Source of the DNA: Solea solea
Lineage: Eukaryota > Chordata > Actinopteri > Pleuronectiformes > Soleidae
Reading direction: 5' to 3'
Assembly: GCF_958295425.1 (NCBI RefSeq)
Contig: NC_081139.1
Coordinates: 13,232,377-13,296,376 of the forward strand
Length of the DNA: 64,000 bases
The notes below the pieces were generated by a model. It saw only the letters and a program-made list of their open reading frames with translations. It was not told where the DNA came from and did no database searches. Below, one piece after another: positions 12,001 to 26,300 of the stretch. Both the position numbers and the translations under genes were made by a program. Numbering within the stretch: the first letter of the stretch is position 1; every line of letters starts with the position of its first letter.

Positions 12001-14615
12001 ATGTTGAGCGCACAGATGACTTGAACACATATAGTCAAATAATGTGAGAAAAAGCATGTACCTTGTCCATTCTCAGTCTGTGGACAACAGCCTCGTGGTC
12101 TTTCAAAGTTCGATTCTGCTCACACAGTCGCCCTAAGAGTTTCTGTGTCAGACATGACAGTGGGTGGTTACTGTTAGTACAGGCACGTTACATAGACAAG
12201 AGGAAACATAATTAAAAACAAACAGTACGACAATGCATCTGAATGAGTGCATGCTGACAGTGCAGGACCAGAGTGTATGGACACTGAAATGTGTCACCCA
12301 TATGTTACAGGGGCACATTCTTCATCTGCACTGCTGTTTACCTCACAGTCTGGGTTACAGTTCTTTGTAAAGCTAATGGACAGAGCTAAGGTCAGGAAAC
12401 TGTCCAGGTAAACTAGATTCTTTCACATTTAAGAGGGAAAAAAAACCTTTCTAGAAGCACTATGATATTAAAACAGTTTGAAAACTGCCATTAAGACTGC
12501 AGATATACATATTTACAGAGAGACATCACATACTTTTAGCCAGGTATTTTATTTATCTTCAAAAAAAATGGAACTACAAACTCTGGATGCAACCGTATAT
12601 TTGTATGTGTATGATGTGCATACAGTGTCAAGTGTCTTACACTGGTTTCAATCTCATTCAGTTTCAGTGTGGGATGTAACTCTCTGCTGTAGACGTCATG
12701 AAATGGAGGAACCTGTGGAAAAAGATTGTACAAAATCATCAGCATCAATCAAATAGTATGGACACAGACTGCACCAATGACAGGAAAATAATAGTTTCAA
12801 GTTTAAATTCTGTTCTTCACTCTGAGGAATGAATTTCTTACTTGAATCAGATTATCATCTCATCAATATCTGTACTTAACCCCTGCCAGCAAACAAATGA
12901 TTTGTCACATTGAGCTATTAGAGACTATGAGTTTTCATGTTTTTTTGTTTTTTTTCTAGAGTACGTTTCTATAAAAAAAAACAGCATGGATCAGCATCAT
13001 GACAGAAAAAAACAACAACTCACTCCATTTTTCAGCCTAGTATTACAGTTAACAACATCCTGTTTACAATGTATACATGCACTTATCAGAAAATGTCACA
13101 GAAGCTCTTTGTGTCTCAGAATAAAGAACTAAAGTGAGATGTGTCATGTAGGGTTGGGTGATAATTGTATAATACAATATACATATACAATACAATAGTA
13201 TTCCGTGTTTTCTAAAAAATAGATATGGTATCAGTTTAATTTATGTCACATAGATAAAGAGTGTTTGTCCAACATGTCTGTCTTAGGGTGAATATTCAGT
13301 GTTTTTACTATTGTAATTGATTAGACTGGTAACTATAGTAGTACCTGTTATTACCCATTCACTTATTTAGTTTAGTTCACTTATGTGTTTATTGTTACTT
13401 TTTAAATGTCTTTAATTTGTTTTATTACAGTATGCCTTTTTGGCTCTCCCTCTGAGCCATATGATTCAGTTAGTAACAGTTTCATATGGAGAAGATGTAA
13501 AAAAAAATGTTGATTCCACCCAACCCTAGATGTTTTACCATTAGGACTACACATAACTGAACAACACACCATAATCACAACTGTTACAATCACATTAAAC
13601 ACCACAAGTAAAATGAACAAAAACTCTGATGCATGAAACCAATCCTGACATCTTTATCATGTAAAGTGCTGGGGGAAATGGTTGTAACTCAAGTTTTGTG
13701 TATGAATTCACAGAAACAGCAGAACGTGGCACAAGATCAGTTGAGGAAAAACTTAATTTTCCAATGTCGGTAAGGGTCCATGATTTTAAAACATATGTCT
13801 GTAAAATCATTCATAATTCAAAATACATGACACTGCACAGATGGACTATACAAACATACTGATGCATTTAATTAGCCCACAGTTCTCTAAAATGGACATA
13901 TTAGTAAACAACATGTCAGACAGTCACAGTTCTGGTAATGCTGAGTGTCTCCACTGAATGTCTCCAAATGTTTACAGGTGTGGTTTGGCATTTAAGGCGC
14001 AGTCAAAAAAAAATGCACATGGACCCTCACAGACACACATGTTGTTCTGTGTGACAATATGAATCACATGCAGACAAGAAAAAAGTGAGAGAGGCAGGCT
14101 TGGGTATGGAATAGCTGGTCTGTTGGGGTCTACAAGGCTTTGTCCAGGTCCATAACAGGCACCGGACTAACTATCCAACACTGGCTCAGAAGTTCAAGAA
14201 GGTCATTCAGACGAGAGCCCGGCTGGAAGGTGGAATTATTAGTTAAAGTTGAAGAAAAAGAGCTGTGATGAGGTGCTGCTGTAAGCCTGCCTCCCTGTGG
14301 TGCTCCCTCCTCTCTTACTTGTACACAGAGCTTTGCTGATGAGGATGAGCGCTTCACCATTCGGGTAACCATGCTATTTAGGCGGCTTCTCTCGAGTACC
14401 TGAAGATTCAGCTCAGATTACAGAGATCTGACAACAAGCTGATACAACAGTGTCTTGGCAAAAAACGTAGAATCATGTTAGGATAAACTTATCATCCACA
14501 GTGAGAAAAATGTTAATTTAGCATAACAAACGAAAACAAAGGAAACAAATGCAAAGTTGTTAATGTCAACTCTGACAAGAAAACACAGTGTTAAAAATGT
14601 TATCGCAGACCATGG

Positions 14616-14665
<50 letters not shown>

Positions 14666-17600
14666 CTACCTGTTGGTCTAGGTAATCCAGGTTGCGCTGG
14701 AGCTGAAGGTCTAATATGTCCTCCTGAGCCAAGCAGCAGCAGCAGGAGTACAGTAACACACACAGACAGAAAGCTTTCAGACAGGACAACAGCAAAGCAA
14801 AGCACTACAGCCACCCGGCCAATGAAACTGCAGGTCCACGGTTCTAATAATAATGGGCTGCTTTTTGACTTTTCACTGATCTTTGAGCCTTCTGTTGTGA
14901 GTCTGTTCTGGCTCTACCATAGCAGTCTTGCTTAGCTAATGGGGTATGATGCAAGCTGGTGGACAGGGAACCAATTGTTAAACATTGCTCCACAGCGCCA
15001 TCAGTCATCAGAACCCCCACAGGTATCTTCAGTGACACCAGGACACTTTCGTTTGTTAAGGCAAAGAACAAGTGGCAACTTGGCAGCCCTAAAATGGTGG
15101 AACCCGTAGTGTTCTCCATCATTAACTCATGCTTCTTTTTCACACACACACGCACATATATACACACACACTCAAGGGCGTGGCATATTAGGTATAGAAC
15201 AGAGTGAAGAGCACATTAGAAGGACAGATTGACAGATGTGCTGAAGAAAGCAGACAGCTGGCTACACCTGCAAAGCTACACATATAGTAGGACACCAAAT
15301 GTATAGACTTTGCCTCCCACCACAAAATGTGTGTGTGACTATATGTATAAGACCACATTCTTGGCACATACCATTTTATTGTGGATGGAAGGGGATAGAG
15401 GGTAGTTTTGATGGTATAATCCTTGGTTTAAGGACCTCCTGTCACCAGGGTAGTCATACTGAAGGAAGGAGGAAAGAATGAGGAAAGAAGGAAGGGAAGA
15501 ATGGAGATAACAATGAATTAAAGTAGTTAGAGTGAAAGAAGGTGAATATGGTCCAATATAGGACTCCCCCACAAATTCCCATGGTTAAAAAGTTTTAAAT
15601 AATGTGTTAACAGAAGGCTACCAAACAGTAATACCTGGTTGTACAGTAAGATGATCTCATAATTGAAGATGACATACAGAGAGAAACATAGATATCTTAT
15701 TATTCCTTGTAATATTATTAAATTATACTGTACTAAACCTTTAGTTAACCTATATTTCATCTCCAACATATAACCATTACTGTCTAAGAGTCCAGTTCAG
15801 AAAAGAGTGGGGATTGAGGTATTTCTATCACACATTTTAGAACAAACATGAAAATGACTAAGCTATGGTCAGTCGATGTACTATGTGAAGTAAATGCCAC
15901 ATTGCAGTTACTGTATAATTACATACTTTACTCACCTTGGGTGAGCTGAGAGATCTCCTCAGGCTGTAGACGGATGGATCAGCATAGATCACATCATCCC
16001 TCATCCTTCCTTGAAACCGATCAAAGCGGGCAGAGAGTGATCGAGCCGGCGACATAAAGTTGCTTGGCACTGGTGAATAGGGCCCTCCTGATGATGAAGA
16101 AGGTGACCTCGGCACAGACCTGGAGCGGGGCTGGATGGACAGGCGCCTCATGGATGTTTCCATTCCACCATAGTACTGTGGCCCCCATGAGTCCCTGGAC
16201 ATTGGGGGTCCATACAACTGATGGGGTCCGTCCCTCAGTGAGTGACGTTTCTCGTCCACAGTCCAGCGTCGGTCGTATCCACCCACAGCAGAGACAGAGC
16301 AGATGCTGTCAGGTCTGACCCCCAGTGGGTACAAAGGGTACTCATCCACATACTGGGGGCCACCAGGGTAGTAATCAGCTGGGATACCTTCGTTCACTGT
16401 GTAGTAACGAGATGGGCTGAAAGCAGAGTGAAAGATGGCGATTATATTTTTTCCCTGATGCTCACTGATTATGTTATAATCTATTATGAAATTAATTTAT
16501 TTATTATGACCTAAAAATAATCTGTATCTCTCTCCACATATTACAAGGGCTATAATACCATAATATGTACCATTTTATGAGTCAATGGTGTGAGTCTTTC
16601 CTTTATATTTTTCCTTTCTATGTAATTTTGTCATTATTCTTTATGTAATACTTATGGGTTTATTGTATATTATTATATTTAGTTTACATGTTCTTCTCAG
16701 AAGAGGCAAAGAAAGAGAAGAACAAGGCAGTAATGCAACAGATGCAAACTGAAAATAATACACAATAAAGTATTAAGGCACATGTTGGAGGAAACCACCA
16801 CACATCTGTCTTCATGGTTTAACCATGAATTCCACAGATCTAACGTGAGATATGATTCCTCTCTTCCTCTATTATGTACCTGTTAATGTCCTCTTGTGAG
16901 GCCATGACCCGCCGTTGGTTGACCCACTGCTGCAGCTGGGCCATCGAGCTCTTCCTCTGGGCCACTTTCTCTGGAGCTGTCCTGGGCACAAAGCCCCTCC
17001 TCAGCACTACGTTCTCCTGCTTCTGCTCCCTGGAGTCTTGTAATGGACCAGCACTCCCCTCTGGGTGTCGTTGTGTGGCATGATGTCCGCTGTGACTCCT
17101 TGAGAGAGGCTGTTTGCTATTGCTGTTGTGGGGTACATTGTTGGGAGGGCCATGGTTGCCCCAACCGTTTGGATGATGATTTAAGTGAGGGCTGGGATCA
17201 GGACCATGTCTTCCACCTTCATCTTTATCTCCTCCTTGTTTTCTGTCATTCTTTTTCCCCTGTAGATCAGAGGACGGGGTAGAAGGTGAAGGTGTCTCTA
17301 CGCTGTTGGCCCCATTAGTTTTAGGATGGCTGGTCAAGTCATTGTCTGTTTTATTGTGTGTTTGTGTTTGTGGTTGCTGTTCTGAGTCTGGTGCCTTGGT
17401 CACCATAGTTGGGTTGGGATCAGCCGTAGTGTCTGACGAGTTTGTTCTGAAGAGTCGGAAGGAAAAAAGAAAGCATGAAATGACGTAATCAAATAGTTGT
17501 GTTTCTAGTCTTTTCCAGAAGCACAAGGAGACTTCGAAAACACACCTCAACACTAGGTCATGTTATTAAATCTATTATTAATACTGTTCCTATGCCAACA

Positions 17601-20356
17601 CTCAGTTAGTCTTGACCAAAACCACAAAATGATCCATTGTTGCCAATATTTTTTATCTGATTGATTCCAGTTAGAAAAGTAAACACACACAAACAAGTAA
17701 CTGGGCAGTTTTGGTCAAAGTTCTCCATCATCATTACACCACACTGCCAAGAACCAGGTCATTTCATTCTTATAAATGCTTCATATAAATTTGTGTATAG
17801 AGTTCTGAGCAAGTAAATACTGTAATAAACATACATTATGTTTGTACTTGGTTTGATGGATGATTTTTTGGGTTGTGGTTCTAGAGGACAGTGTGGATTT
17901 TTCCTCATTGCATTTGTTGCTGTACTATTCAATTTAAGCTTCTAACAGTTTATACTAGTTCACCAGTATAAATAATAATGTATTAATTTAGTCATAAAAC
18001 ATAAAGAGATTACATAAGTTTGTAAAGTGTTTGTTATGTTATAGATGTGGATGTATGTAAAACCATGAGTAGTTTTCTCTCGGTGGCCTGCGTTACAGCA
18101 AATTGCATTGAGCACAAAAGTAAACATTACATAACTCGTAGCAAATTGAACACATGGACATACTGATTACACCAACTGAACAGAAGAATACGACTCTTAT
18201 TTATGTGTGTACATGGCTCTATGCCAGAATGTGAGCAGCACCTCTGTGTTGACGGAACGCTGACTTCTGCAGCCTCACTCATGGCTGTGATCCACTCCTC
18301 CTGCTCCTCATGGCTGTCTGTGCTGAAGTAGTACGTCCTGGTCCCAGCGTGTTCCGCCTGCATGCAAAACACAATGGAATCCTTCACCTCACTGTCCTCG
18401 CCCTCCTTTTCCTCAGACCATACCTGCCGTGGGACAAAACACACACAGGCAGCAGATTAGTCTCACGGTTACTTACAGTGTTAACAGCGTAATGTTGGCT
18501 GCACTGACGGATCATGCTCAACGTCATCATGCTCACATGCAATGAAGAAGCGTGATATAAAGACACACAGTTGAAACCTGACTCCCATTTATTACAACCT
18601 TGGCTTTATTTCCACAGTTCTGATGATCGTTTGCATTATTTATTGTTCTCTGAGAACTTGATATGACCACATGCGCTTTTCTGATTGGGTACGAAACACG
18701 AGCAGTCAGATGATCAGAGGTTGGCGTGAACCTGAATACTTGCATTACCAAATTTAATGTGCATCGACTGTGAGGTTTGGATAATCATTTCAAATATTGG
18801 CTGGCTACTCATGCTCCGTCTTCTCTTTTGCAGACGAACCACAATGTTGTTTTTCAACAATAAAATGAGCTGACATTACTGTGGAAATAAATCCTTCAAT
18901 CATATCAATGGACGCTGTCACTAATTAGCCTGTAAAATTGGTATCAGAAGCAATGACGTAGACTGCACCTTTGCACAACATAATAGGCATGCAATCAATA
19001 TCTGAACCACCCAAACAGAACAAGACCATTGTGCATGCATCCTTGTGAAGATAATAAGACATGATACAACAGGCATAATCATGCATTGTTCATGCCTCCA
19101 CCCTGCTAATTGAAAATAATGTTCAGAATTTCAACACTGCACCTTTCTTTGTACTTTCTACCACAATGGGAGCCATCGAGAGTCAGCAGACCTCACAAAG
19201 GTGGAGGGGAGCAAAGACAGTGACAATTGAAATGGTGAAATATTCAGTGTTTAAAGCTGGACCACACTGCTCTCTCTTCAGGTGTCTATACTGTGAATGG
19301 TCAAACAGGATGCAGAGACTGTGAGTCATCCAAATGAACATCTACTTAACCATAACAAACATCTCCATGTAGATTCAAGTATATGACAAAGGCCAGTCTT
19401 TATGTGGGTAAAACGTAAAACAGAACAGCCAACATGAAAACAGACATACTGCTTATTTTTCTTAAAAATAAATAGGAAAGAAGGATATACTGTAAAGAAG
19501 CTATGATGTTGACTCATTATATAACGCCAGTTTGGACAGTTTCAGAGATTCAACACAAGAGGGCGGCACAGACAAAAGCATCTGCCTATGGTACATTCGC
19601 TCACATTACCAATCACCTATATTACATATTTCCTCCAATTTATAAACACAAAATATGGAACGACGCACAGAGTTGTGAAATGTGAAGCTCATGTATCAGT
19701 CAGTGCAAAGCTCTAGGCACGTCTCACTAATATATCATTCAAAAACAAAATCATCATCAATCATTTAGCACACCTAATTCACAGAGAAACATTGCCTTTA
19801 AAAATCCTTGATTACAAGAATATGTGTCTCTCTCACGTTGCTCAACTCAAACTCAACAGGACAAACACTTCAGTCATCAGTTTCTGGAAATGTTTTTAAA
19901 CCTGTTTAATGTTTCGTAAAAACTGTAAAAAAATCTCCATCACTGAATTCACACATAGAAGTATTAAGAAAATATATGTTGTCATTTGATGCTATAACTG
20001 AATTGAGCTTCAACCAGGTTTAAGATGGGGGTGTTTTCTCCATAAATCCTCATTCTTAACCCTCAGACATCATGTATGTGTGTGGAGAAAAGATAAAAAT
20101 ATCTCTAAGTGATGACCTTCTGTGTTGTCAGCTACGTCAGCCCCAGTTAAAATCTGATTCACTGCACATTACACATCTGCACTGATGTATTGTTTATGTC
20201 CATGTTGAGAATGAGAGCAATCATATCCACTCCACCCATCATGCCCCCTGTAAATATGTTGGGTTGTGTGCTTTTACAGCTTTTTGACAATGACATCTTA
20301 TCTTAATTTGACCCATCTAATCAACAGCTCATGTTTATCCTCCCCCCTTTTCTGTG

Positions 20357-20388
<32 letters not shown>

Positions 20389-23300
20389 GTGTGTGTTGAG
20401 CGTCACTGCCGTAAAACAGCAGGGGGAAATGATGTCACTGATAAACAGGAGTCATTTCCTTCCACCGTGGAGCACTGTGAGGCTCCGCCTTTAGTGACAC
20501 AAGGTGACGCGATTGGCTGAAATGACTGTATCATAAGTGACAGCAGTAACCTAGCAACAGAGGTGGAGCTGTGAGGTGTGTGATTGCGTGGTAGCTTCTC
20601 TCCTTCATTGTCCTTCCTTTGTTTATCCTTTCAGGTATTAAGAGAAGACATACTTCATTTGACTCAGAGACACATGTTTTGGTCCATTTGCTGTTACTAT
20701 ATGGAAAAGAATCTAAGGAAAGCAGGAGGGAATGAAAGCATATAACAGAGAGGAAGGAAATAAAGAAGGAATATCCAAAACATAAAGATCTGGAAGAAAA
20801 TTAGAATCTACATATACAATATCTACAGCTATGGAGACACTGAGCAGCCTGATCCATCCTGACAACAATCTGCAAATATGTTGAGACATGCAGGGCAGTT
20901 GAGAAATGGAGCTCTGTGAAACTAACCACGTCCTGGGATGGGCTGTGAACCAGCCATTGAGTGGAAGAAATAAAAAAAACAAAACCTCCTGGATTCAGCT
21001 GGGCACTTTTTCTTTTTTTGATCAGGAAATAAAAGGGTACTAAGTGTTATGAGTCTGTGTGTCTGTCTCTCCATCCATCCATCCTTAGAGGGTTGAGGAG
21101 GGACCTGGAATAAAGTCCAGCTCACATTTGGTAAGAGTAAGGGTTTACCCTGGACAAGTCACCAGCCCGTTCTCACTAATTCTCACTCACCATGACACTA
21201 ACAATCACAGTCTACAATTAACCTGACTCCTATCTGCATGTCTTTGGGAAACTCATGCAAACTCCACACAAAAAGGAAAGAACAAAGAAAGGACTGTCTC
21301 ATTGAGGGCAACAATATCTTAGGGACCAGTTTATTATATGTATTATATAATATATCCATTATCCATTATCCATTAATAAAAAATCTATCTATCTATCTCC
21401 TGAATATACAGTGTATACTTGGGTCAGTGTGTGTGTGTGTATTTGTGTGTGCATCCTGCTTGCCAAGACCAGCCTCCAGGAAGTTTTGTCAATGCAGCCA
21501 TTCAGACCAGCGCAGCAGTCACTGTGAGCTATTGAAATGCTTCTCTGGCTGTCCTCACACACAGTTTCCACTGTGGAGGTGCACGACCATATGACTGAAC
21601 ACACCATCACAACAATCATACCGACTCTTACGAGCTTGTTGTATTTACTTTTACTGTACACTGATACTTTTTGATCACTGTCGATCATTCCCTTGTTCAC
21701 CAAGCAGGTAATTTAACCTTGTATCATTGACTTAATTTACAATTGCAGACACAAAAACAGATAGTTAACTGTCATGTAGTTGCACGTTTGTAAAAAAGTC
21801 ATGATATTGTACATTGCTATGTACAATATCAAACTGTCACTTGATTTGAAAAAAAGGGTGGAACTCTTAAATGACTGGATGCCAGTCATCTTATGGCATA
21901 AACTAAGTGCCATTGCCCTCTTTTCAGCAGTTGTTGTGAAAATGGGCTACATTCACATTACCAGGAAGAAGCTGTGATTGTTGGGATCTGATTTTGTCAG
22001 AGCTGCATGGAAAGAGCTCAAAGGAAATGTGATCATCAGTTAAGATTTTCAAATCTGATTTGTCTACATTTAGATTACCATATCTTGATTCAAATCTGAT
22101 TCAGTACAAATCAGATTTGGTGGTTCACATTTAAAATACAAGTGTCGGCAGGCAATGCACAAAGATATTTTTTTCCTCTGTGTCATCAACAACAGAATAT
22201 GACACATTAATGTGACCACTCAGTATTGAAGCAGGAGATGTTAGATAACACAAAGACATCACTGCAAATTTGTGAGACTTGGCTCTAGAGGATGCCACTA
22301 GAGTGGTCTCAAACTCAGGAGACCTGGTGGCCGCCAAAGGTCTGGTCTGGTCAGGTGAAAAACAGTCCAACTTTTTGAGGGAAAAGGGAGCCAGGATGGG
22401 TGATGTGAGCATGATTTGTGACAATATTCTCACACAACTTCAAAATAAAAGTGTGGAACGATTAGCCTTCTGACTTAGCTCTCAAACCAACAACACTAAG
22501 TGGTCTCATGATGGCTGATAATGTGAAAATAGGTATGGTGTATGAATATGCAGTAAACTGCAATAAACAACAAATATCCATGAGCTTCATCCAATGACTG
22601 TTGTGTGTGAAACAGCGTCAAAGTAAAGACATTAAATAAAGATTGTAACACGACTTAAGTGTGACATTGGTCATCTGTACATTCCTGACTCTGCATGTCA
22701 TTACATCTTGGTAAAAGACCAAAGACCACTTCACTTATCTTAGTCAAGTCACATGACAATCATCACATCAAATCACATCAAATGTGTCTACCGCTAAATT
22801 ACGTAATACTTTATCTCAAGGCATTTTTCATAGTAGTGTCAGTGGCGAGAAAAAAACCCTCTATTTTTACAGGAAGAACCACAACCAAAGAAGTTGTATA
22901 ATCTGTCAGAGTAGTTGTAAAGTTGCAATATGTTTATAGTCCTATAGTGTTATTCATATACTAACATCAGCTTCAGGACAGTATCATTTGCTGACACAAA
23001 CAAGTGTTGTGTAATCATGTTTATACCATCATGCACTACAACCCTCCAGAGCAAGTATTTCTGCTGTACACTAAACAGGCTTTGAAACTGGATTAAAAAC
23101 AATGGTTGAGCATCTTTTTTCCCTCAATCATTTGATAATAAATATGACACAATCATAATCAGTAACTTGAATCTGAATGTCTGATGCACAGTGTGTGGAC
23201 ATCATTACCCATAATGCTTTGGAAAAAGGGTGTGTGGTTTCTGGGGCAAACGTATTTGTGTTCTACATCCCTTTCTATTGAGATCATTGTTAGTTTTAGT

Positions 23301-26300
23301 AGTATTTTAATCGAGATAACACCACAAAATCTGGGTTATTATGTTTTGTGTCTGACTCTCTTTCCAGGAATTTTGCTTTTTATTTTTTTGTGTGTGTTTG
23401 GTTGTTTTAGCGCACAGGCAGTAGTTGCCAATGTCGGAATGACAAAATTGACCTTATGCTGGAAGGTGTTTTTGATATTTAAGGTATAAAATGATAATTA
23501 CAACAAAAACATTATTCCTACCCGGGTATATGACAACCAGTGTTCAGTGAACCCTAACCCTGAGATTTCATATCTTAAATTGACAGATTGAATCAGTAAC
23601 ATAGGCAGAATGCCACAGCCTACAGGACAACAGAAATGCCTCTTAACTTTCATCCTGATTCACCTAATGGCAACATTCCCTCACAACTCAATCATTGTGT
23701 TTCAGAGAGGATCAGAAAGTGAACACCGATGAATGTCCTCTCAGCCAGGGACATGAATATCTGGAAATAGACAAAGCAGCACACAAGCCCCTGAGGAATG
23801 AACGCTCGTCTTTTCACAGCCTGCTGATAGTTCTGTTGCGCTGTTTACTGACAGGAAGGGTGAGGTTAAGTTCCACTGAGCACACCACACATACACACCC
23901 ATATATGTAACCTTATCGGTCTGCCTGTTGAGTCACGCATACACACAAACACCCATGGTCCAGGTGTAAAAATTAACCCCATGGCGTCATCATAAGAATA
24001 AGGTATTCAAGATTGTGAGGTGTGAAGAAGCTTTTATAGATGCCTTAAATGTTTAAGGTGATTGGTTGTTGTTTTTTTACTACTGCTGTGTATAAAGGTG
24101 TGTTTTACCAACAGCATTTCTTTTGCAGCATGATTTTGGTCTAAGACAAAACAAAACCTTCAGTTGATCATAGATTACTTTCCTTACAAAAATGACTCCT
24201 GGCTGTGGCCACACCTCAACAAAGTCAGGCAGTACAACAGGTTCTGACAGCGCAGTGACTGCTGCTGATTGAAAACAACACAGAGCTCAAATCCCTCATG
24301 TGTGGCTTAACAACTCAGCTAGATGAGAGCGTTACCAATTTGACGAGAGAAGAGGGATTTTCTAATTCATCAAATAAAATCTAGAGTCATAGATTTTTGT
24401 CTCCCTACTCAAATGTGTCACATGCTTCAGACATGGTCTAAATCTAGATTATTTAGAATGTGACTGTCAGATCTGGTTGAAACATGTGCCACTTTGAGGC
24501 AGCAAATCTTTTTATGACTTGGATCTACTCAGTGTGGGTGGGCTCCATGTTGGGCCCACTTATAGGGTAACCCCGCTTCTGCAATGCATTTACATGACAT
24601 TAAAAAAAAAAAATCCAGATTATTCTGTTGATTTACAAATGCACGTATACATTCAATCTGACCCAAAATGACCAAGACACCCTGTGCATGCTCCACAATT
24701 CCAGCTCCTGGGCTGTGACCCAGAAATAAGAGGACAAGCTGGTAAATAGTTGACGGCGAGAAAAACAGGGCCAAATCCAGGCCATTAAATTTTTGGACTG
24801 ATGAAGAGTTTATGCTCTGCCAGCTCGAATAATTTAATATCTCGAAGTTTAAGCAGTGTGAGACGTGGCAAAAGTCACGTTTGTAGCAACACTACTCTGT
24901 TGTATTTCCACTGATATCCCTTGCATTTCAACACAGCAAAGTCGGCACCTCACACACTGGTGCCCTTAGTAAGTCGCCTGGCAAGTTTGAAGCCTATCAA
25001 GTGATCAACTGTTGGACAGCCATGCAATTAACACACAGACAGACATGCATGGAAACATTCTGGCTGTCATTAGAGAAATCCAGTCTGAAGTCTTGTTTCC
25101 ACTTGTGCAAGGCACCATGGCATGGGCCTCCGCAGATGGTCTGCAACCTATGCTGCTAAATTAGCAGACAGTTAACTCACTTGGACCTAACTGGCTTGAT
25201 GACATTAACTAAGCAACAAACAACAGGGATAGGCCCAAACAAATGAAATTAAACAGCCGCTAACAAGAAGCACCATGGTAACATAGGGCTGAGCATTATC
25301 ACACTCCAACAAGAAGTAATCAAAGTAGATGAATGACATGACAACTGACCTAAGGATCTCATTAAAGGTTTTTGTGTGTGTATGCATTTGATCTGCCATC
25401 AATAAAAAGCACTTGTGTATACCTGCCAGTGTCATAACTCCACCACCACCACCGCCACCACCGCCGCCACCGCCGCAGTCTACTCTATTGACAACAATGA
25501 CATGAGGAAACTAAGCTAAGCCACATGACACCATAGCCACTGTTTGCCTGATAAAGCATAACACGCCACCGAAGGTGAGCATTTGCCTAATCAACATGGC
25601 AACAATGATACCAATGGTACTACAGTCAGGTCAAGATCCCTGGTCATATACATTTGATTTTTAATCCAAGATGAAGAGTCTGTGGTAAAGCATAAACTAA
25701 TAAACTAAAAAGAAAATAATCTGAAGGTAAAACCGGCACAATGAGATGCATTTCCTGTCCAAATAAATCCTAAAAAGATATACACTTTATCCCATGCTGG
25801 ACAAAATACTGCTTTAAAAATAACTCACATGATAACCCGCTGATTTGCATTTCATTTGTGTTCAGTAAAGCCTTTAGGTCATTATCTGGTGCTCAGATAT
25901 CATCAGGGTGAGAGACATTACACTCCCTGTATTCTTTGTCTCCCTGTCATCTGGGGTCATTTTGAAATGACACTTGTCGTAAAGTGAGGTAGTTGGACAG
26001 GAATCACGAAACAGCTTTGAAGAAGGCGTGCTAGGACAGGACATCAGAGAGTCTGAATCCAAGCTCCACAATGCCCCAGAGGAACAGATCCAGTATGAGG
26101 GAACACAAGGTGCCCACCAGAGAAAAACACACAAATGTAGCACATCTCAACCACTCATGTCACACTAACCTGTCATTATGTCAGTTACAGTGTGCCAACT
26201 CCTGAACACCCTGGACCACATACCTGAGTAAATAAAGCTTCTAAACAAAATTCTGACCACATGCATTGTGGTTCTTTAGAAAAACACCAGAGCTTTGTCA

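Noticed and set aside
17043..17282. Plus-strand frames over exon 8
   Set aside because: Antisense shadows of the conserved plekha6 exon.
18358..18444. Extension of exon 7 upstream (open frame to 18444)
   Set aside because: GCATGCAG acceptor at 18358 exactly precedes the AEHAG block, and the upstream residues do not match the PH domain encoded by exon 6.
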